The notes beneath the pieces were generated by a model. It was not told the origin of the DNA. It searched no databases and worked only from the letters and a program-made list of their open reading frames with translations. A program made the translations under genes and the position numbers. A stretch of 64,000 bases of DNA from Maribellus comscasis (GTDB lineage: Bacteria > Bacteroidota > Bacteroidia > Bacteroidales > Prolixibacteraceae): the NCBI RefSeq assembly GCF_009762775.1, contig NZ_CP046401.1, positions 3,658,001 to 3,722,000 of the forward strand, in the 5' to 3' direction. Below are positions 9,304-18,042 of the stretch, in pieces (the first letter of the stretch is position 1; every line of letters starts with the position of its first letter).

Positions 9304-10014
9304 TTATTGGGCAGTTTCGAGATAATTTTTGAAAAAATATTCCCTGATTTTTTGTGGCAGGAAAAAGAAATGACCGTAAAGCAGCACTAAAAGAATGGCA
9401 AAAAATGCAGCCATACCAGCTTCTTGCCATAAAACATTCGAATAAGGTAATAAGGTTTCGCTGGAGAACATGAGTATCAAAAATGGCAACTGAACTACAG
9501 AGCCTGCTTTTGTATTGATATTTTTTAAATAATCGAGAAGCGCAAATGATTTTCCTTCAGAATCTTGAATATCGAGTTTTTTCGGAAAAAAGAAATAATA
9601 ATAATACACACTGAAAGCAGAAATAGGAGCAGTTACAAAAATGAGAATCCAAAAATTATTTGGAGAAATCCTTAATGCGGTAAAAAACAGAAAGAAGAGT
9701 GCGACGGTAATTGTTAATTTTGGCCATCTGAAGTATTCAAGAAAATAGTTGAACATAATCCGGTTAAAATTTTTCCGGAGTTGTTTTTTTAATTTTTGTT
9801 CGATTTTTTGCAGCCCGTTTTTGCCAAATCCTTTCACCCCATTTTTTAAAGCCCGGTTAAATGAAAGATTTGGCTCTTTTTCCCACTGTTCTTCAATTGA
9901 AGAAGCCAGGTGATCTACAATTTCAATTTGTAAATCATATTCATAGATTTCGTTTTTCAGGCAAAACCCAAAAAGTTTCCCGATTTGTTTTTGGGTTAAA
10001 GATTTATACATCAA
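9304..10014 (-). CDS. Membrane protein, tandem paralogue
   Basis: A 236-residue protein built like its downstream neighbour: an N-terminal helical domain with YDLQIEIVDHLASSIEEQW (about 24-43), then about four transmembrane helices. Its start overlaps the end of the padR gene by about 11 bases, which shows translational coupling. The two proteins may be accessory subunits of the DUF5687/ABC transporter or targets of PadR-type control. That role is inferred from position only. Confidence 0.75.
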   Translation of the reverse strand: MMYKSLTQKQIGKLFGFCLKNEIYEYDLQIEIVDHLASSIEEQWEKEPNLSFNRALKNGVKGFGKNGLQKIEQKLKKQLRKNFNRIMFNYFLEYFRWPKLTITVALFFLFFTALRISPNNFWILIFVTAPISAFSVYYYYFFFPKKLDIQDSEGKSFALLDYLKNINTKAGSVVQLPFLILMFSSETLLPYSNVLWQEAGMAAFFAILLVLLYGHFFFLPQKIREYFFKNYLETAQ

Positions 10015-10345
10015 ATGAAGTTTTTGGGTTTAACAGTACATCCATATTTTGGATAAAAGCTTTCATCTCATTCAGCAAACTCACTGTTTCTTTTTTTCCG
10101 TTTTCGGTTAGAAAATAATACTTTCGGGGACGATTATTTACTTTTTTTATCTCTACGCTCAATAATCCTTTAGCTTCCAGTTTATGCAGGGTGGGGTACA
10201 ACGCTCCTTCAGTTATAACCATCTCTCCTGCTGTAATTTTCTCTACTTCGCGGGTAATCTGGTAGCCATACATTTTTTCATTATCGGTTAATAATTTCAA
10301 AACTACGGTTGAAAGGCTTCCTTTGTATAACTGATTTTTTTGCAT
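10004..10345 (-). CDS. PadR family transcriptional regulator
   Basis: A 113-residue winged-helix repressor of the short PadR-s2 type. It shows the family marks KGSLSTVVLKLL, YGYQITREVE, and EGALYPTLHKLEAKGLLSV, then the wing NNRPRKYYFLTENGKK. A single C-terminal helix mediates dimerization. It is the first gene of the run padR - two membrane proteins - DUF5687 - ABC ATPase. PadR proteins usually repress their own operon until a ligand binds; a palindrome 29 bp upstream of the start is the likely operator. Confidence 0.92.
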   Translation of the reverse strand: MQKNQLYKGSLSTVVLKLLTDNEKMYGYQITREVEKITAGEMVITEGALYPTLHKLEAKGLLSVEIKKVNNRPRKYYFLTENGKKETVSLLNEMKAFIQNMDVLLNPKTSFDV

Positions 10346-10373
10346 GAAGTAAAGATAAGAAAATATAGATATA

Positions 10374-10388
10374 CCTAAGCATCTTAGG
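10374..10388. promoter_or_regulatory. Candidate PadR operator palindrome
   Basis: CCTAAG-CAT-CTTAGG is a perfect 6-bp inverted repeat with a 3-bp centre, lying about 29 bp before the padR start in the only promoter-sized gap of the operon. Position and symmetry fit an autoregulatory PadR site; binding is inferred. Confidence 0.5.
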
Positions 10389-10441
10389 CAACAATATGGA
10401 TCAAGTTTAAATTGTTTAAAATAAACTTAGAAAAGCTGTGC

Positions 10442-11881
10442 CTATTCCAATAAATCAGTTAAAACAACACCATCTTTAAACCGAAATACTTGTCCGTTGG
10501 AATCAAAAATTTCAACAAGAGTTATATACACTCCCAAAGGTTGACGTTGCCCGGTTTCGTCTTTTCCGTTCCATGTTAGTTCCCCGGCTGTTCCTAAAAT
10601 TTCATTTTTTACAAGCTGCAAAACAAAATGTCCTTTTGAGTCAAAAATCTTTACGTTTCCAACATAGCCGGGTTTGTCAAGTTCGTAACGTATTTTGTAT
10701 TCATCGTTAAATCCATCAAAGTTGGGGGAGAATGCTTCGGGTTCAAATGTTACTTTGGGCTTCGCAATGTTTTGATTGCCGACTTGCGAGTTTTTGTAGC
10801 CCGGTGTTCCATAGCCGGATTCAGAACTGGCAGAAGTCCAGTTTTTCGGCAGGTTTGTTTCTGTTGAAACAGCGATTCGTTCCAATGAAACGCCGTCAAC
10901 ATCGGCAAGCCAGGGAATATGTAAATCTTCGGAATAAAAAAATTCGTCAATTATTTCTGTGTCTTTATTTAACAAAACAACAACATCTTCATCGTTGTTG
11001 TAGGACGGCATTTTTGCTATTTGTTGAAAACAATCTGCACATTCAATAAAATAGAAGGGAAAAATGGCATTTGTGTCTTTTGTAACTGCCAAAAAGCTAT
11101 AGGGCTGCAAAAGGTATTTTGAGCCTGCCAAACTATAAATCTGTGTGAGTTGAAAATCGTTGTCGCGCGATGCCAGAAAAAGGTCTTTCAGTGGAAATTC
11201 GTTTTTGGAATTATTATAGATTTCTACATAATCTTCACCATCAGGAAAGGGGTTGAATAAAATTTCATTGATGACAATATCTCCCGGTTGCGCCGGCGGA
11301 TACTCTTTTGGTTTTGCTGAAACAATAATTTCATCCAGAATAACTTTGTCGGCAGAGTAGAAATTACAAATATATACAACAATCTGTAACTTGTTGCCAT
11401 TTAATCCTGACTGAAAAACTGTATCCGTTCCCCAACCTCCATATTTTTCACCATTTATTTCAAAAGGAATTTCAGCAGTTGAATTCAATTTGTAATATGC
11501 TTTCAGATATTTTGTCGATTTATTTTCGCCACTTCCTGTCTCCTGCGCCGTAAGTTGGATCGAAACATTCTCGAAATTCGAAATATCAATCTCTTCAGAA
11601 CTCCAAACGACTTCGCCGTCAATATCTCTGCATTCAAACCGCCCACCGGATGTGGAGACCGTCTTGGCATAGTCGTTAGAGTCTTTTAACCGGATGTTTG
11701 TGTAGTCAAGCGTCCAGGTTGAAACTCCTTTAAAATCAGTTTTTATTGAAGAGGCATCGTTACTTCCCCAAACGCCTTTTTCGGGCACCATAAAGTTTTC
11801 TCTCCAGATTTCCTGTGAATTTGATATATTGGGAGAGATGAGCAAACTGATTGTTAAGAATTTGAGGATATTCTGAACCAT
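10442..11881 (-). CDS. Secreted lamin-tail-domain protein with gliding/T9SS-type C-terminus
   Basis: About 479 residues from the preferred start at 11881 (MVQNILKFLTISLLISPNISNSQ is a normal signal peptide). An upstream ATG at 11902 would add seven residues before it. The middle has a lamin-tail domain beginning PGDIVINEILFNPFPDGEDYVEIYN. The last 90 residues form a FlgD/CHU_C-like Ig-type fold: FSPNFDGFNDEYKIRYEL, then GHFVLQL, LTWNGKDETGQRQPLGVYI. This resembles the gliding-motility and type IX secretion C-terminal modules of Bacteroidota. It is probably exported to the surface, with an unknown role. It is divergent from asd. Confidence 0.75.
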   Translation of the reverse strand: MVQNILKFLTISLLISPNISNSQEIWRENFMVPEKGVWGSNDASSIKTDFKGVSTWTLDYTNIRLKDSNDYAKTVSTSGGRFECRDIDGEVVWSSEEIDISNFENVSIQLTAQETGSGENKSTKYLKAYYKLNSTAEIPFEINGEKYGGWGTDTVFQSGLNGNKLQIVVYICNFYSADKVILDEIIVSAKPKEYPPAQPGDIVINEILFNPFPDGEDYVEIYNNSKNEFPLKDLFLASRDNDFQLTQIYSLAGSKYLLQPYSFLAVTKDTNAIFPFYFIECADCFQQIAKMPSYNNDEDVVVLLNKDTEIIDEFFYSEDLHIPWLADVDGVSLERIAVSTETNLPKNWTSASSESGYGTPGYKNSQVGNQNIAKPKVTFEPEAFSPNFDGFNDEYKIRYELDKPGYVGNVKIFDSKGHFVLQLVKNEILGTAGELTWNGKDETGQRQPLGVYITLVEIFDSNGQVFRFKDGVVLTDLLE

Positions 11882-11964
11882 GACATTTGCATTTACAGGC
11901 AAAATACTAATTTTACCGCAATTAAATTAATAAAGCAGACTTAATTTTAATTAAAGAGTTTACG

Positions 11965-12975
11965 ATGAAAGTTGCAATTGTAGGAGCCAGCGGCGCTGTG
12001 GGGCAGGAGTTTCTCCAGGTGTTGCAGGAGCGGAATTTCCCGCTCGACGAGTTAGTTTTATTTGGTTCGGCGAGAAGTGCCGGAAATGAATATGAATTTA
12101 AAGGAAAGAAACTAACAGTAAAGGAATTAAAGCATGGCGACGATTTTAAGGATATTGATATTGCCCTGACTTCAGCCGGTGCCGGTATTTCAAAGGAATT
12201 TGCAACTACAATTACCAAACACGGCGCGATAATGATTGATAACTCCAGCGCATTTCGTTACGACGACGATGTTCCGTTGGTTGTTCCTGAAGTAAATCCT
12301 GAAGATGCAAAAGTTCGGCCAAGAAATATTATTGCGAATCCGAATTGTTCTACTATTCAGATGGTTGTGGCACTGAAGCCTGTTGAGGAGCTGTCAAAAA
12401 TAAAAAGAGTTCGTGTTGCTACATACCAGGCGGCAAGTGGGGCCGGAGCTCAGGGAATTGCTGAGTTGGAACAACAGGTTCAGGAAGTAGCAAACGGAAA
12501 GGATGTAACAATCAATAAATTCCCTTACCAGTTGGCTATGAATATTATTCCGCACATCGACGTTTTCCTTGAAAATGATTATACAAAGGAAGAAATGAAG
12601 ATGAACTGGGAGACCAAAAAAATTATGCATACCGATGCTGAAGTGAGTGCCACTTGTGTTCGTATTCCGGTTGCCCGGGCACACTCTGAAGCGATTTGGG
12701 TGGAAACAGAGAAGCCTCTCTCTGTTCAGGAAGTAAAGGATGCATTTAGAAAATTTGAAGGACTTACTGTTATCGATAATCCGGCGGAAAAAGAATACCC
12801 AATGCCGCTGTTTGTTTCCGGTAAAGATGATGTTTATGTGGGGAGAATTCGTCAGGACGTTACAGATCCAAATAGTATCACTTTCTGGTGCGTGGGCGAT
12901 CAAATTAAAAAAGGCGCCGCTTTAAATGCAGTTCAAATTGCGGAGTGGTTAATTGCCAACGGCGAAGTTAAATAA
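11965..12975 (+). CDS. asd: Aspartate-semialdehyde dehydrogenase
   Basis: A 336-residue enzyme that reduces aspartyl phosphate to aspartate semialdehyde with NADPH, the branch point to lysine/diaminopimelate, threonine and methionine. The N-terminal Rossmann motif is [11 protein letters not shown] (about 6-16). The active-site Cys128 lies in NPNCSTIQM, and the substrate-binding and general-base part includes [11 protein letters not shown] (the conserved Arg and His). The length matches the family. It is followed by a strong terminator and so is probably monocistronic. Confidence 0.96.
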   Translation: MKVAIVGASGAVGQEFLQVLQERNFPLDELVLFGSARSAGNEYEFKGKKLTVKELKHGDDFKDIDIALTSAGAGISKEFATTITKHGAIMIDNSSAFRYDDDVPLVVPEVNPEDAKVRPRNIIANPNCSTIQMVVALKPVEELSKIKRVRVATYQAASGAGAQGIAELEQQVQEVANGKDVTINKFPYQLAMNIIPHIDVFLENDYTKEEMKMNWETKKIMHTDAEVSATCVRIPVARAHSEAIWVETEKPLSVQEVKDAFRKFEGLTVIDNPAEKEYPMPLFVSGKDDVYVGRIRQDVTDPNSITFWCVGDQIKKGAALNAVQIAEWLIANGEVK

Positions 12976-13006
12976 TCAAAGAGTTTAAAATTTTCAAATT
13001 ATATAA

Positions 13007-13030
13007 AGCTCGGGAAACCGGGCTTTTTTT
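13007..13030 (+). terminator. Rho-independent terminator after asd
   Basis: The stem is AGCTCGG/CCGGGCT (13007-13013 with 13018-13024, one G-T pair) around a GAAA tetraloop, followed by seven Ts. Confidence 0.9.
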
Positions 13031-13066
13031 ATATCTTAAAGTGCCAAACAAATTGAATTTTTAAAC

Positions 13067-14620
13067 ATGGAAAATATAGAAAAATTAGAATTGAGGCAGT
13101 TGAATATTGATGACTATGAGGAGTTGCATAAATCGTCGATGGAAGCCTATCCCAACTGGCAGGACGATTACTGGGAAAAAAAGGATATTCGGAAGCTGGT
13201 GAAAATATTCCCCGAAGGACAATTTGCAGTGGTTGTTGACGGAGTGGTTGTTGGGTCGGCACTTTCAATTATTGTAAAATATGAATTGTTTGGCGATTCT
13301 CACACTTATGAAGAAATTATTGGTCGTTACAGTTTTAATACGCATAATCCGAAGGGAAATACGCTTTACGGAATAGATGTGTTTATCCGGCCCGATTACC
13401 GGGGTTTACGATTGGGCAGAAGATTATATGACGCCCGTAAAGAGCTTTGTGAAAGATTAAATTTGAAAGCCATTGTTTTTGGGGGGCGAATTCCCAACTA
13501 TTACAAGTTTGCAAGCGAATTGTCTCCCAAAGAATATATTCAGAAAGTAAAATACCAGGAGATCAATGATCCGGTTCTGAACTTTCAGCTTTCCAACGAT
13601 TTTCACGTAAAGAAAATCTTAAAAGGTTACATGCCGGGCGATAAAGAATCAAAAGAATATGCAGTACTTCTGCAGTGGGACAACATTTATTACGAGAAAC
13701 AATCAGACAAAGTAAGCGGTCAAAAATCGGTTGTACGTTTGGGGTTGATTCAGTGGCAAATGCGACTTTACAAAAACATTGAAGAGTTGTTTACCCAGGT
13801 GGAATATTTTGTTGATGCGGTAGCCAGTTATAATGGCGATTTTGTGCTTTTTCCCGAATATTTTAACGCGCCGCTGATGGCTGATTACAATCACCTTGGT
13901 TATGCCGAAGCCATTCGTAAACTGGCAGAGTACACGGAAGAAATAAGGGAACGTTTTTTAAGCCTTGCCATTTCGTATAACATAAACATTGTTACCGGGA
14001 GTTTTCCTTTGATAAAAGATGACAGGTTGTATAATACCGGTTTCTTATGCAGACGAAACGGAACCTATGAAACCTATGAAAAGGTGCATGTAACACCTGA
14101 TGAGATTAAAACCTGGGGACTTTCAGGCGGAGACACCATTCAGGTTTTTGAAACCGATTGCGGTCCGGTTGGTGTGTTAATATGTTATGATGTAGAGTTT
14201 CCAGAGCTGTCGCGTATTTTAGCAGAGCAGGGAATGAATATTTTATTTGTCCCTTTTCTTACTGATACTCAGAACGGATATTCGCGGGTTAGGTATTGCG
14301 CCCGTGCCCGCGCGATTGAAAATGAATGTTACGTTGCCATTGCCGGTTCGGTGGGGAATTTACCCAAGGTAGAAAATATGGATATCCAGTTTGCACAGTC
14401 GGTCGTGTTTACTCCAAGCGATTTTTCATTTCCTGCTAATGGAATAAAAGCAGAAGCTACGGCAAATACTGAAATGATTTTGGTAGCAGACGTCGATTTG
14501 GATTTACTAAAGGAGCTGCACACTTTTGGTGCGGTTCGAAATTTGAAGGACAGGCGAACGGATTTATACTCGGTTTGTTTGAATCCGAAAAGAGATGGAA
14601 GTGATGGGAAAAGGATTTAA
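13067..14620 (+). CDS. GNAT acetyltransferase - carbon-nitrogen hydrolase fusion
   Basis: A 517-residue two-domain protein. Residues about 8-210 are a GNAT-type domain, with the acetyl-CoA loop region FIRPDYRGLRLGRRLY at about 106-121. Residues about 222-510 are a nitrilase-superfamily amidohydrolase with the catalytic triad Glu264 (LFPEYF), Lys339 (YEKVHV) and Cys373 (LICYDVEFPE). This fusion is known in many bacteria. Its substrate is not settled; an omega-amidase-like or N-acyl amide role is possible. It ends inside the last codons of hflX on the opposite strand (4-bp overlap), so the two are convergent. Confidence 0.9.
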   Translation: MENIEKLELRQLNIDDYEELHKSSMEAYPNWQDDYWEKKDIRKLVKIFPEGQFAVVVDGVVVGSALSIIVKYELFGDSHTYEEIIGRYSFNTHNPKGNTLYGIDVFIRPDYRGLRLGRRLYDARKELCERLNLKAIVFGGRIPNYYKFASELSPKEYIQKVKYQEINDPVLNFQLSNDFHVKKILKGYMPGDKESKEYAVLLQWDNIYYEKQSDKVSGQKSVVRLGLIQWQMRLYKNIEELFTQVEYFVDAVASYNGDFVLFPEYFNAPLMADYNHLGYAEAIRKLAEYTEEIRERFLSLAISYNINIVTGSFPLIKDDRLYNTGFLCRRNGTYETYEKVHVTPDEIKTWGLSGGDTIQVFETDCGPVGVLICYDVEFPELSRILAEQGMNILFVPFLTDTQNGYSRVRYCARARAIENECYVAIAGSVGNLPKVENMDIQFAQSVVFTPSDFSFPANGIKAEATANTEMILVADVDLDLLKELHTFGAVRNLKDRRTDLYSVCLNPKRDGSDGKRI

Positions 14621-15822
14621 TCTTCTTCCCATGTAATATCATATAAATAGTCGTTAAAAGGAAACCGTTGTGAATGGATTTTTTTAACTTCTTCGTACAA
14701 CTCCCGTTTGAATTCTTCAATATTTTCTTTTTCGGTTGCCGAAATAAAAAGAGCAGGCGTATTGTTTTTGGCCATCCATGAATTTTTCCATTCCTGCAAA
14801 CTAATGTTTTCTTTTGTTGAAGGAGTTAAATCATCTTCGTCTTTTTTAACGTAGGTAAATGCATCAATTTTATTGAAAACGTACATTGTTGGCTTGTCGG
14901 CTGCTTCTATTTCTTTTAATGTTTCGTTCACAGTGTCAATTTGTTCTTCAAACCCTGGATGAGAGATATCAACAACATGAAGTAAAATATCCGCTTCGCG
15001 TACCTCGTCGAGTGTTGACTTGAATGATTCAACCAATCCGTGGGGAAGTTTGCGGATAAAACCAACCGTGTCAGCAAGCAGGAAAGGAAGATTTACAATC
15101 ACTACTTTTCGAACGGTGGTATCCAGGGTTGCAAAGAGTTTATTTTCAGCAAAAACTTCCGATTTGGCCATCATATTCATTATAGTTGATTTGCCCACGT
15201 TGGTGTAACCAACCAGGGCTACACGAACCAGCTTCCCTCGGTTTTTTCGTTGTGTGGCTTTTTGTTTGTCAATTTTTATCAGTTGGTCTTTTAATCTCGA
15301 AATTTTATCCAAAATGATCCGACGGTCGGTTTCAATCTGAGTTTCCCCGGGGCCGCGCATTCCAATCCCCCCTCGTTGACGTTCAAGGTGAGTCCACATC
15401 CTTGTTAAACGAGGTAACAGATACTGATATTGAGCCAACTCTACCTGTGTTTTTGCGTGAGCTGTTTTCGCACGTTTGGCAAAAATATCGAGGATGAGGT
15501 TGGTGCGGTCGAGGATCTTACAGTCTAAAGCCCGTTCAATATTCCTGAGTTGGGTAGGCGAAAGTTCGTCATCAAAAATTACAGTATCCGCCTCCATCAC
15601 TTTGATGTAGTTTCCAATTTCTTCCAGTTTTCCGGGACCAACAAAAGTTGCCGCATTGGGGACATCAAGCTTTTGGGTAAACTTTTTGAGCACCTCAGCT
15701 CCCGCAGTATCAGCTAAAAATTCAAGCTCGTCCAAATATTCTTTAGCCTGTTTCTCATCCTGGTTCTGGTTAATAAGCCCGACAATTACGGCTTTTTCTG
15801 TTATAGGTGCTGTTTCTATCAT
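14617..15822 (-). CDS. hflX: GTPase HflX
   Basis: A 401-residue ribosome-associated GTPase that splits stalled or heat-damaged 70S ribosomes. The N-terminal HflX domain (about 10-190) has the family's GPGK, DDELSPTQLRN and GGIGMRGPGETQ-type motifs. The G domain has G1 GYTNVGKS (205-212), G3 DTVGF and G4 NKID. Length and layout are typical. It lies downstream of two tonB genes on the same strand but is separated from them by a terminator. Confidence 0.95.
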   Translation of the reverse strand: MIETAPITEKAVIVGLINQNQDEKQAKEYLDELEFLADTAGAEVLKKFTQKLDVPNAATFVGPGKLEEIGNYIKVMEADTVIFDDELSPTQLRNIERALDCKILDRTNLILDIFAKRAKTAHAKTQVELAQYQYLLPRLTRMWTHLERQRGGIGMRGPGETQIETDRRIILDKISRLKDQLIKIDKQKATQRKNRGKLVRVALVGYTNVGKSTIMNMMAKSEVFAENKLFATLDTTVRKVVIVNLPFLLADTVGFIRKLPHGLVESFKSTLDEVREADILLHVVDISHPGFEEQIDTVNETLKEIEAADKPTMYVFNKIDAFTYVKKDEDDLTPSTKENISLQEWKNSWMAKNNTPALFISATEKENIEEFKRELYEEVKKIHSQRFPFNDYLYDITWEED

Positions 15823-15842
15823 ATTTTCTGTTTATAGCGCAT

Positions 15843-15875
15843 AAAAAACTCCTGACCCAAAAAATGGATCAGGAG
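15843..15875 (-). terminator. Terminator of the tonB gene, minus strand
   Basis: CTCCTGA (15849-15855) pairs with TCAGGAG (15869-15875). On the minus strand the hairpin is followed by a run of six Ts (15848-15843). It separates the tonB gene from hflX. Confidence 0.8.
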
Positions 15876-15898
15876 CACAAAAATATCTTTTTTATTTC

Positions 15899-16588
15899 TT
15901 ACTGCAATACGAAGTTAATCGGCACGGTGTATGATACGCGAACCGGTTTTCCACGTTGTTTTCCTGCTTTCCATTTTGGAAGTGTGTTTACAACGCGCAA
16001 CGCTTCTTTGTCAAGTGACGGGTCAACACCCCTTGCAATACGTGCATCAGAAATGCCACCGTCTTTATCAACAACAAAAGTTACATAAACTTTTCCCTGG
16101 ATACCGTTTTCCTGAGCAATTACCGGGTATTTAATGGCATTTGCAATGTATTTGCGCAGCGCCAGTTCTCCCCCCGGGAATTCAGGCATATCCTCTACAA
16201 TAAAGAATACCTGAGCTTCTTCTTCCTCTTCTTCTTCCTGAGTTTCAATCACGGGAGCGACGTCAATAACTGTTTCGTCGTCAGCTTCTGTGTCTTCAAT
16301 CTCCAGTTCATCTTCAATCTCCACGTCGTCATCAACAATGTTCAAAACTTCGACAACTTTTGGTGGTGGTGGTGGTGGTGGTGGTTTTACCTGTTGTTCA
16401 CGAGTGATAGGAATGATTTCCTCTTCTACCTCCTGTGTTTGAATCTGTCCTAAAGAATCAGCTTTTTTAGGTTTTGTTGTCCATTCAAATGCAACAAGAG
16501 TAACTCCGAGAGCAACCACCAAGCCTACCATAAAGAAAACATTCTTTTTGCTTTCCAAATCAGCTTTTGGTGACTTCTTTAAATCCAT
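15899..16588 (-). CDS. Energy transducer TonB (paralogue 1)
   Basis: A 229-residue TonB protein of the short Bacteroidota type. It has one N-terminal transmembrane anchor (about 18-36), then a periplasmic linker with eight consecutive prolines (about residues 70-77) and a very acidic stretch rich in Glu/Asp. The C-terminal TonB domain (about 130-229) has MPEFPGGELALRKYI, YPVIAQENGIQGKVYV and VRVSYTVPI. It passes proton-motive-force energy from ExbBD to outer-membrane receptors. No exbB/exbD is nearby. It is a tandem duplicate of the next gene. Confidence 0.92.
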   Translation of the reverse strand: MDLKKSPKADLESKKNVFFMVGLVVALGVTLVAFEWTTKPKKADSLGQIQTQEVEEEIIPITREQQVKPPPPPPPPKVVEVLNIVDDDVEIEDELEIEDTEADDETVIDVAPVIETQEEEEEEEAQVFFIVEDMPEFPGGELALRKYIANAIKYPVIAQENGIQGKVYVTFVVDKDGGISDARIARGVDPSLDKEALRVVNTLPKWKAGKQRGKPVRVSYTVPINFVLQ

Positions 16589-16694
16589 ACTACTTATTTT
16601 TATTTGTTTTATATATCAATTCTCTCCCGCTAAAACGGGGTTTAAAGATAAAAAATAATTATCAAATGCAAGTTATAAACATTGAAATTAAATT

Positions 16695-17378
16695 TTATCT
16701 TAATTCAAATACAATTGGTACGGTGTACCTTACTTTTACTGCTCGTCCTCCTTGTTTCCCAGGTTTCCATATCGGTAATGACCGGACAACGCGAAGGGCT
16801 TCTTCGTCGAGTGACGGATCAATACCCCTTATAAGTGCAACATTTTCAATTCCTCCTTCCTCGTTAATAATAAAGCTCACATAAACTTTTCCCTGAATAC
16901 CGTTTTCCTGAGCAATTACCGGGTAACGAACAGAACCTGCCAGATATTTTCGTAAAGCCGGTTCCCCACCCGGAAATTCAGGCATTTGTTCCGGATTTAA
17001 AAAGACAGTCGCTTCCTCTTCTTCTTTGCCATTTTCTGGAAATGTACCCAAATATTGGGTAAAATCAAGAAAAGGGTCTTCCATTTCAGAAGTAGAAAAT
17101 TGAAATGGTTCTGTTATTTTTTTATCGTTTCCAATTATATCAACCATCTGGATCTCAATTTTTGGTTTCGGAAGTTCTGTTTTTTCTTTTGTAACAGGTG
17201 GTCTGTAGATTTCCTCAATTGCTGAGCTTGCAGGTATGTTGGGAATAATGACCGGTTTGGGTTTGGTTTTCCATTCAAATGCGAACAACACGACACTTAA
17301 CGAAATCACCAAACTAATTAAAAATAGCATTCCTTTTTTGTTCTCGAGGTTAGCTTTATCAGACTTTTTACTTTTCAT
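16695..17378 (-). CDS. Energy transducer TonB (paralogue 2)
   Basis: A 227-residue TonB protein with the same plan as its neighbour: TM anchor about 19-37, Pro/Glu-rich linker, and C-terminal domain starting MPEFPGGEPALRKYL with YPVIAQENGIQGKVYV. The C-terminal domains are nearly the same while the linkers are quite different. This suggests duplication followed by a change of span or partner. The gap of about 106 bp leaves room for a separate promoter for the downstream copy. Confidence 0.92.
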   Translation of the reverse strand: MKSKKSDKANLENKKGMLFLISLVISLSVVLFAFEWKTKPKPVIIPNIPASSAIEEIYRPPVTKEKTELPKPKIEIQMVDIIGNDKKITEPFQFSTSEMEDPFLDFTQYLGTFPENGKEEEEATVFLNPEQMPEFPGGEPALRKYLAGSVRYPVIAQENGIQGKVYVSFIINEEGGIENVALIRGIDPSLDEEALRVVRSLPIWKPGKQGGRAVKVRYTVPIVFELR

Positions 17379-17496
17379 GGCTTTGAGTTTTTAGTGAGAC
17401 AATAAGCAAAGAACGCCGGCATTATGTGCTAGTAATTAGCACCTTTTGTTTCCATGGGCCCTAATGGTTTTATAGCAAAAACTTTACCAGAATTTT

Positions 17497-17530
17497 TTGG
17501 CAGACTGAAAGAAAAATATTTTTATATTTG
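17497..17530 (+). promoter_or_regulatory. Bacteroidota-type promoter of tRNA-Ala
   Basis: A -7 element TATATTTG (17523-17530; consensus TAnnTTTG) with an upstream TTG (17497-17499) in a T-rich run, 23 bp apart. Transcription would start a few bases before the tRNA at 17544. It is one of the clearest host-type signals in the window. Confidence 0.7.
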
Positions 17531-17543
17531 CAACGCATTTTAA

Positions 17544-17617
17544 GGGGGATTAGCTCAGTTGGCTAGAGCGTTTGACTGGCAGTCAAAAGGTCATCGGTTC
17601 GATTCCGATATTCTCCA
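17544..17617 (+). tRNA. tRNA-Ala (anticodon GGC)
   Basis: A complete cloverleaf. The acceptor stem is GGGGGAT with ATTCTCC (two G-T pairs), and the D arm is GCTCAGTTGGCTAGAGC. The anticodon loop is CTGGCAG with anticodon GGC, and the T arm is ATCGG-TTCGATT-CCGAT. The discriminator base is A and CCA is not encoded. Its 3' part is the integration site of the 32-kb element: the left junction leaves the tRNA whole, because the element carries an identical copy of the 3' half. Confidence 0.95.
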
Positions 17618-17619
17618 CT
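17573..17619 (+). other. attL core (3' half of tRNA-Ala)
   Basis: A 47-bp core identical to 49467-49513. It begins in the anticodon stem (TGACTGGCAG) and ends two bases past the tRNA (CACT). Because it restores the whole tRNA, insertion does not damage the gene. Confidence 0.93.
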
Positions 17620-17629
17620 GAAAATCAAG

Positions 17630-17662
17630 AGGTTACGACAGCAACGGTTCGTAACCTTTTTT
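17630..17662 (+). terminator. Terminator supplied to tRNA-Ala by the element
   Basis: AGGTTACGA (17630-17638) pairs with TCGTAACCT (17649-17657) and is followed by a run of six Ts (17657-17662). It lies 13 bp past the tRNA, inside the element, and replaces the native terminator now found at 49524-49566. Confidence 0.85.
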
Positions 17663-17684
17663 ATTTGCAAGCCATTCGCAAGCA
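17663..17684 (+). repeat. Left arm-type repeat (candidate integrase/excisionase site)
   Basis: A 22-bp block with two GCAAGC units 10 bp apart (ATTTGCAAGC then ATTCGCAAGCA). The same block, 20 of 22 bases identical and in the same orientation, occurs at 49344-49365 inside the other end. Confidence 0.6.
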
Positions 17685-17693
17685 CTTTGACTC

Positions 17694-17912
17694 CTACTGT
17701 TTGTAATATCTATATTGTGGCGGCAATCCTTCGCCTTCGCACTGAAACAAAAAATCTATATCTCCCGATATGCAGGTTGGATCTGCAAGATACTTCTCCC
17801 GAAGAAACTTGATAATGGGTGGCGTTGCACTCTGCAACTTAAGAAGCATCCCTTTGCCCAGATGTATTTCATAGGCGGTTAAGGGTCGTTCGACACGGAT
17901 TGTTTTATCCAT
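17694..17912 (-). CDS. Small hypothetical protein at the left end
   Basis: 72 residues with no signal or transmembrane segment: MDKTIRVERPLTAYEIHLGK, then an amphipathic middle and an aromatic C-terminus YRYYKQ. The amino-acid composition is that of a real protein, and the frame starts at a normal ATG. It is the first gene inside attL. I do not recognise the family. A role in excision or element maintenance is only a guess from position. A weak hairpin (CCGGAC/GTCCGG, 17957-17972) lies upstream. Confidence 0.45.
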   Translation of the reverse strand: MDKTIRVERPLTAYEIHLGKGMLLKLQSATPPIIKFLREKYLADPTCISGDIDFLFQCEGEGLPPQYRYYKQ

Positions 17913-18042
17913 GGTGAAATGAAAAAGAAGAAATAATCCCAGGTACTCAAAAAAAACCGGACGGGGGTCCGGGTGATCTGAATTTTTGGGAATTATCTTT
18001 TAACACATTTTATCTAATTTGACAAATAAAATCTTTTACTTT

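Noticed and set aside
16368..16384. GGT microsatellite as phase-variable tract
   Set aside because: It encodes the proline run of TonB paralogue 1 in whole codons; length change would only alter the linker, not shift the frame.
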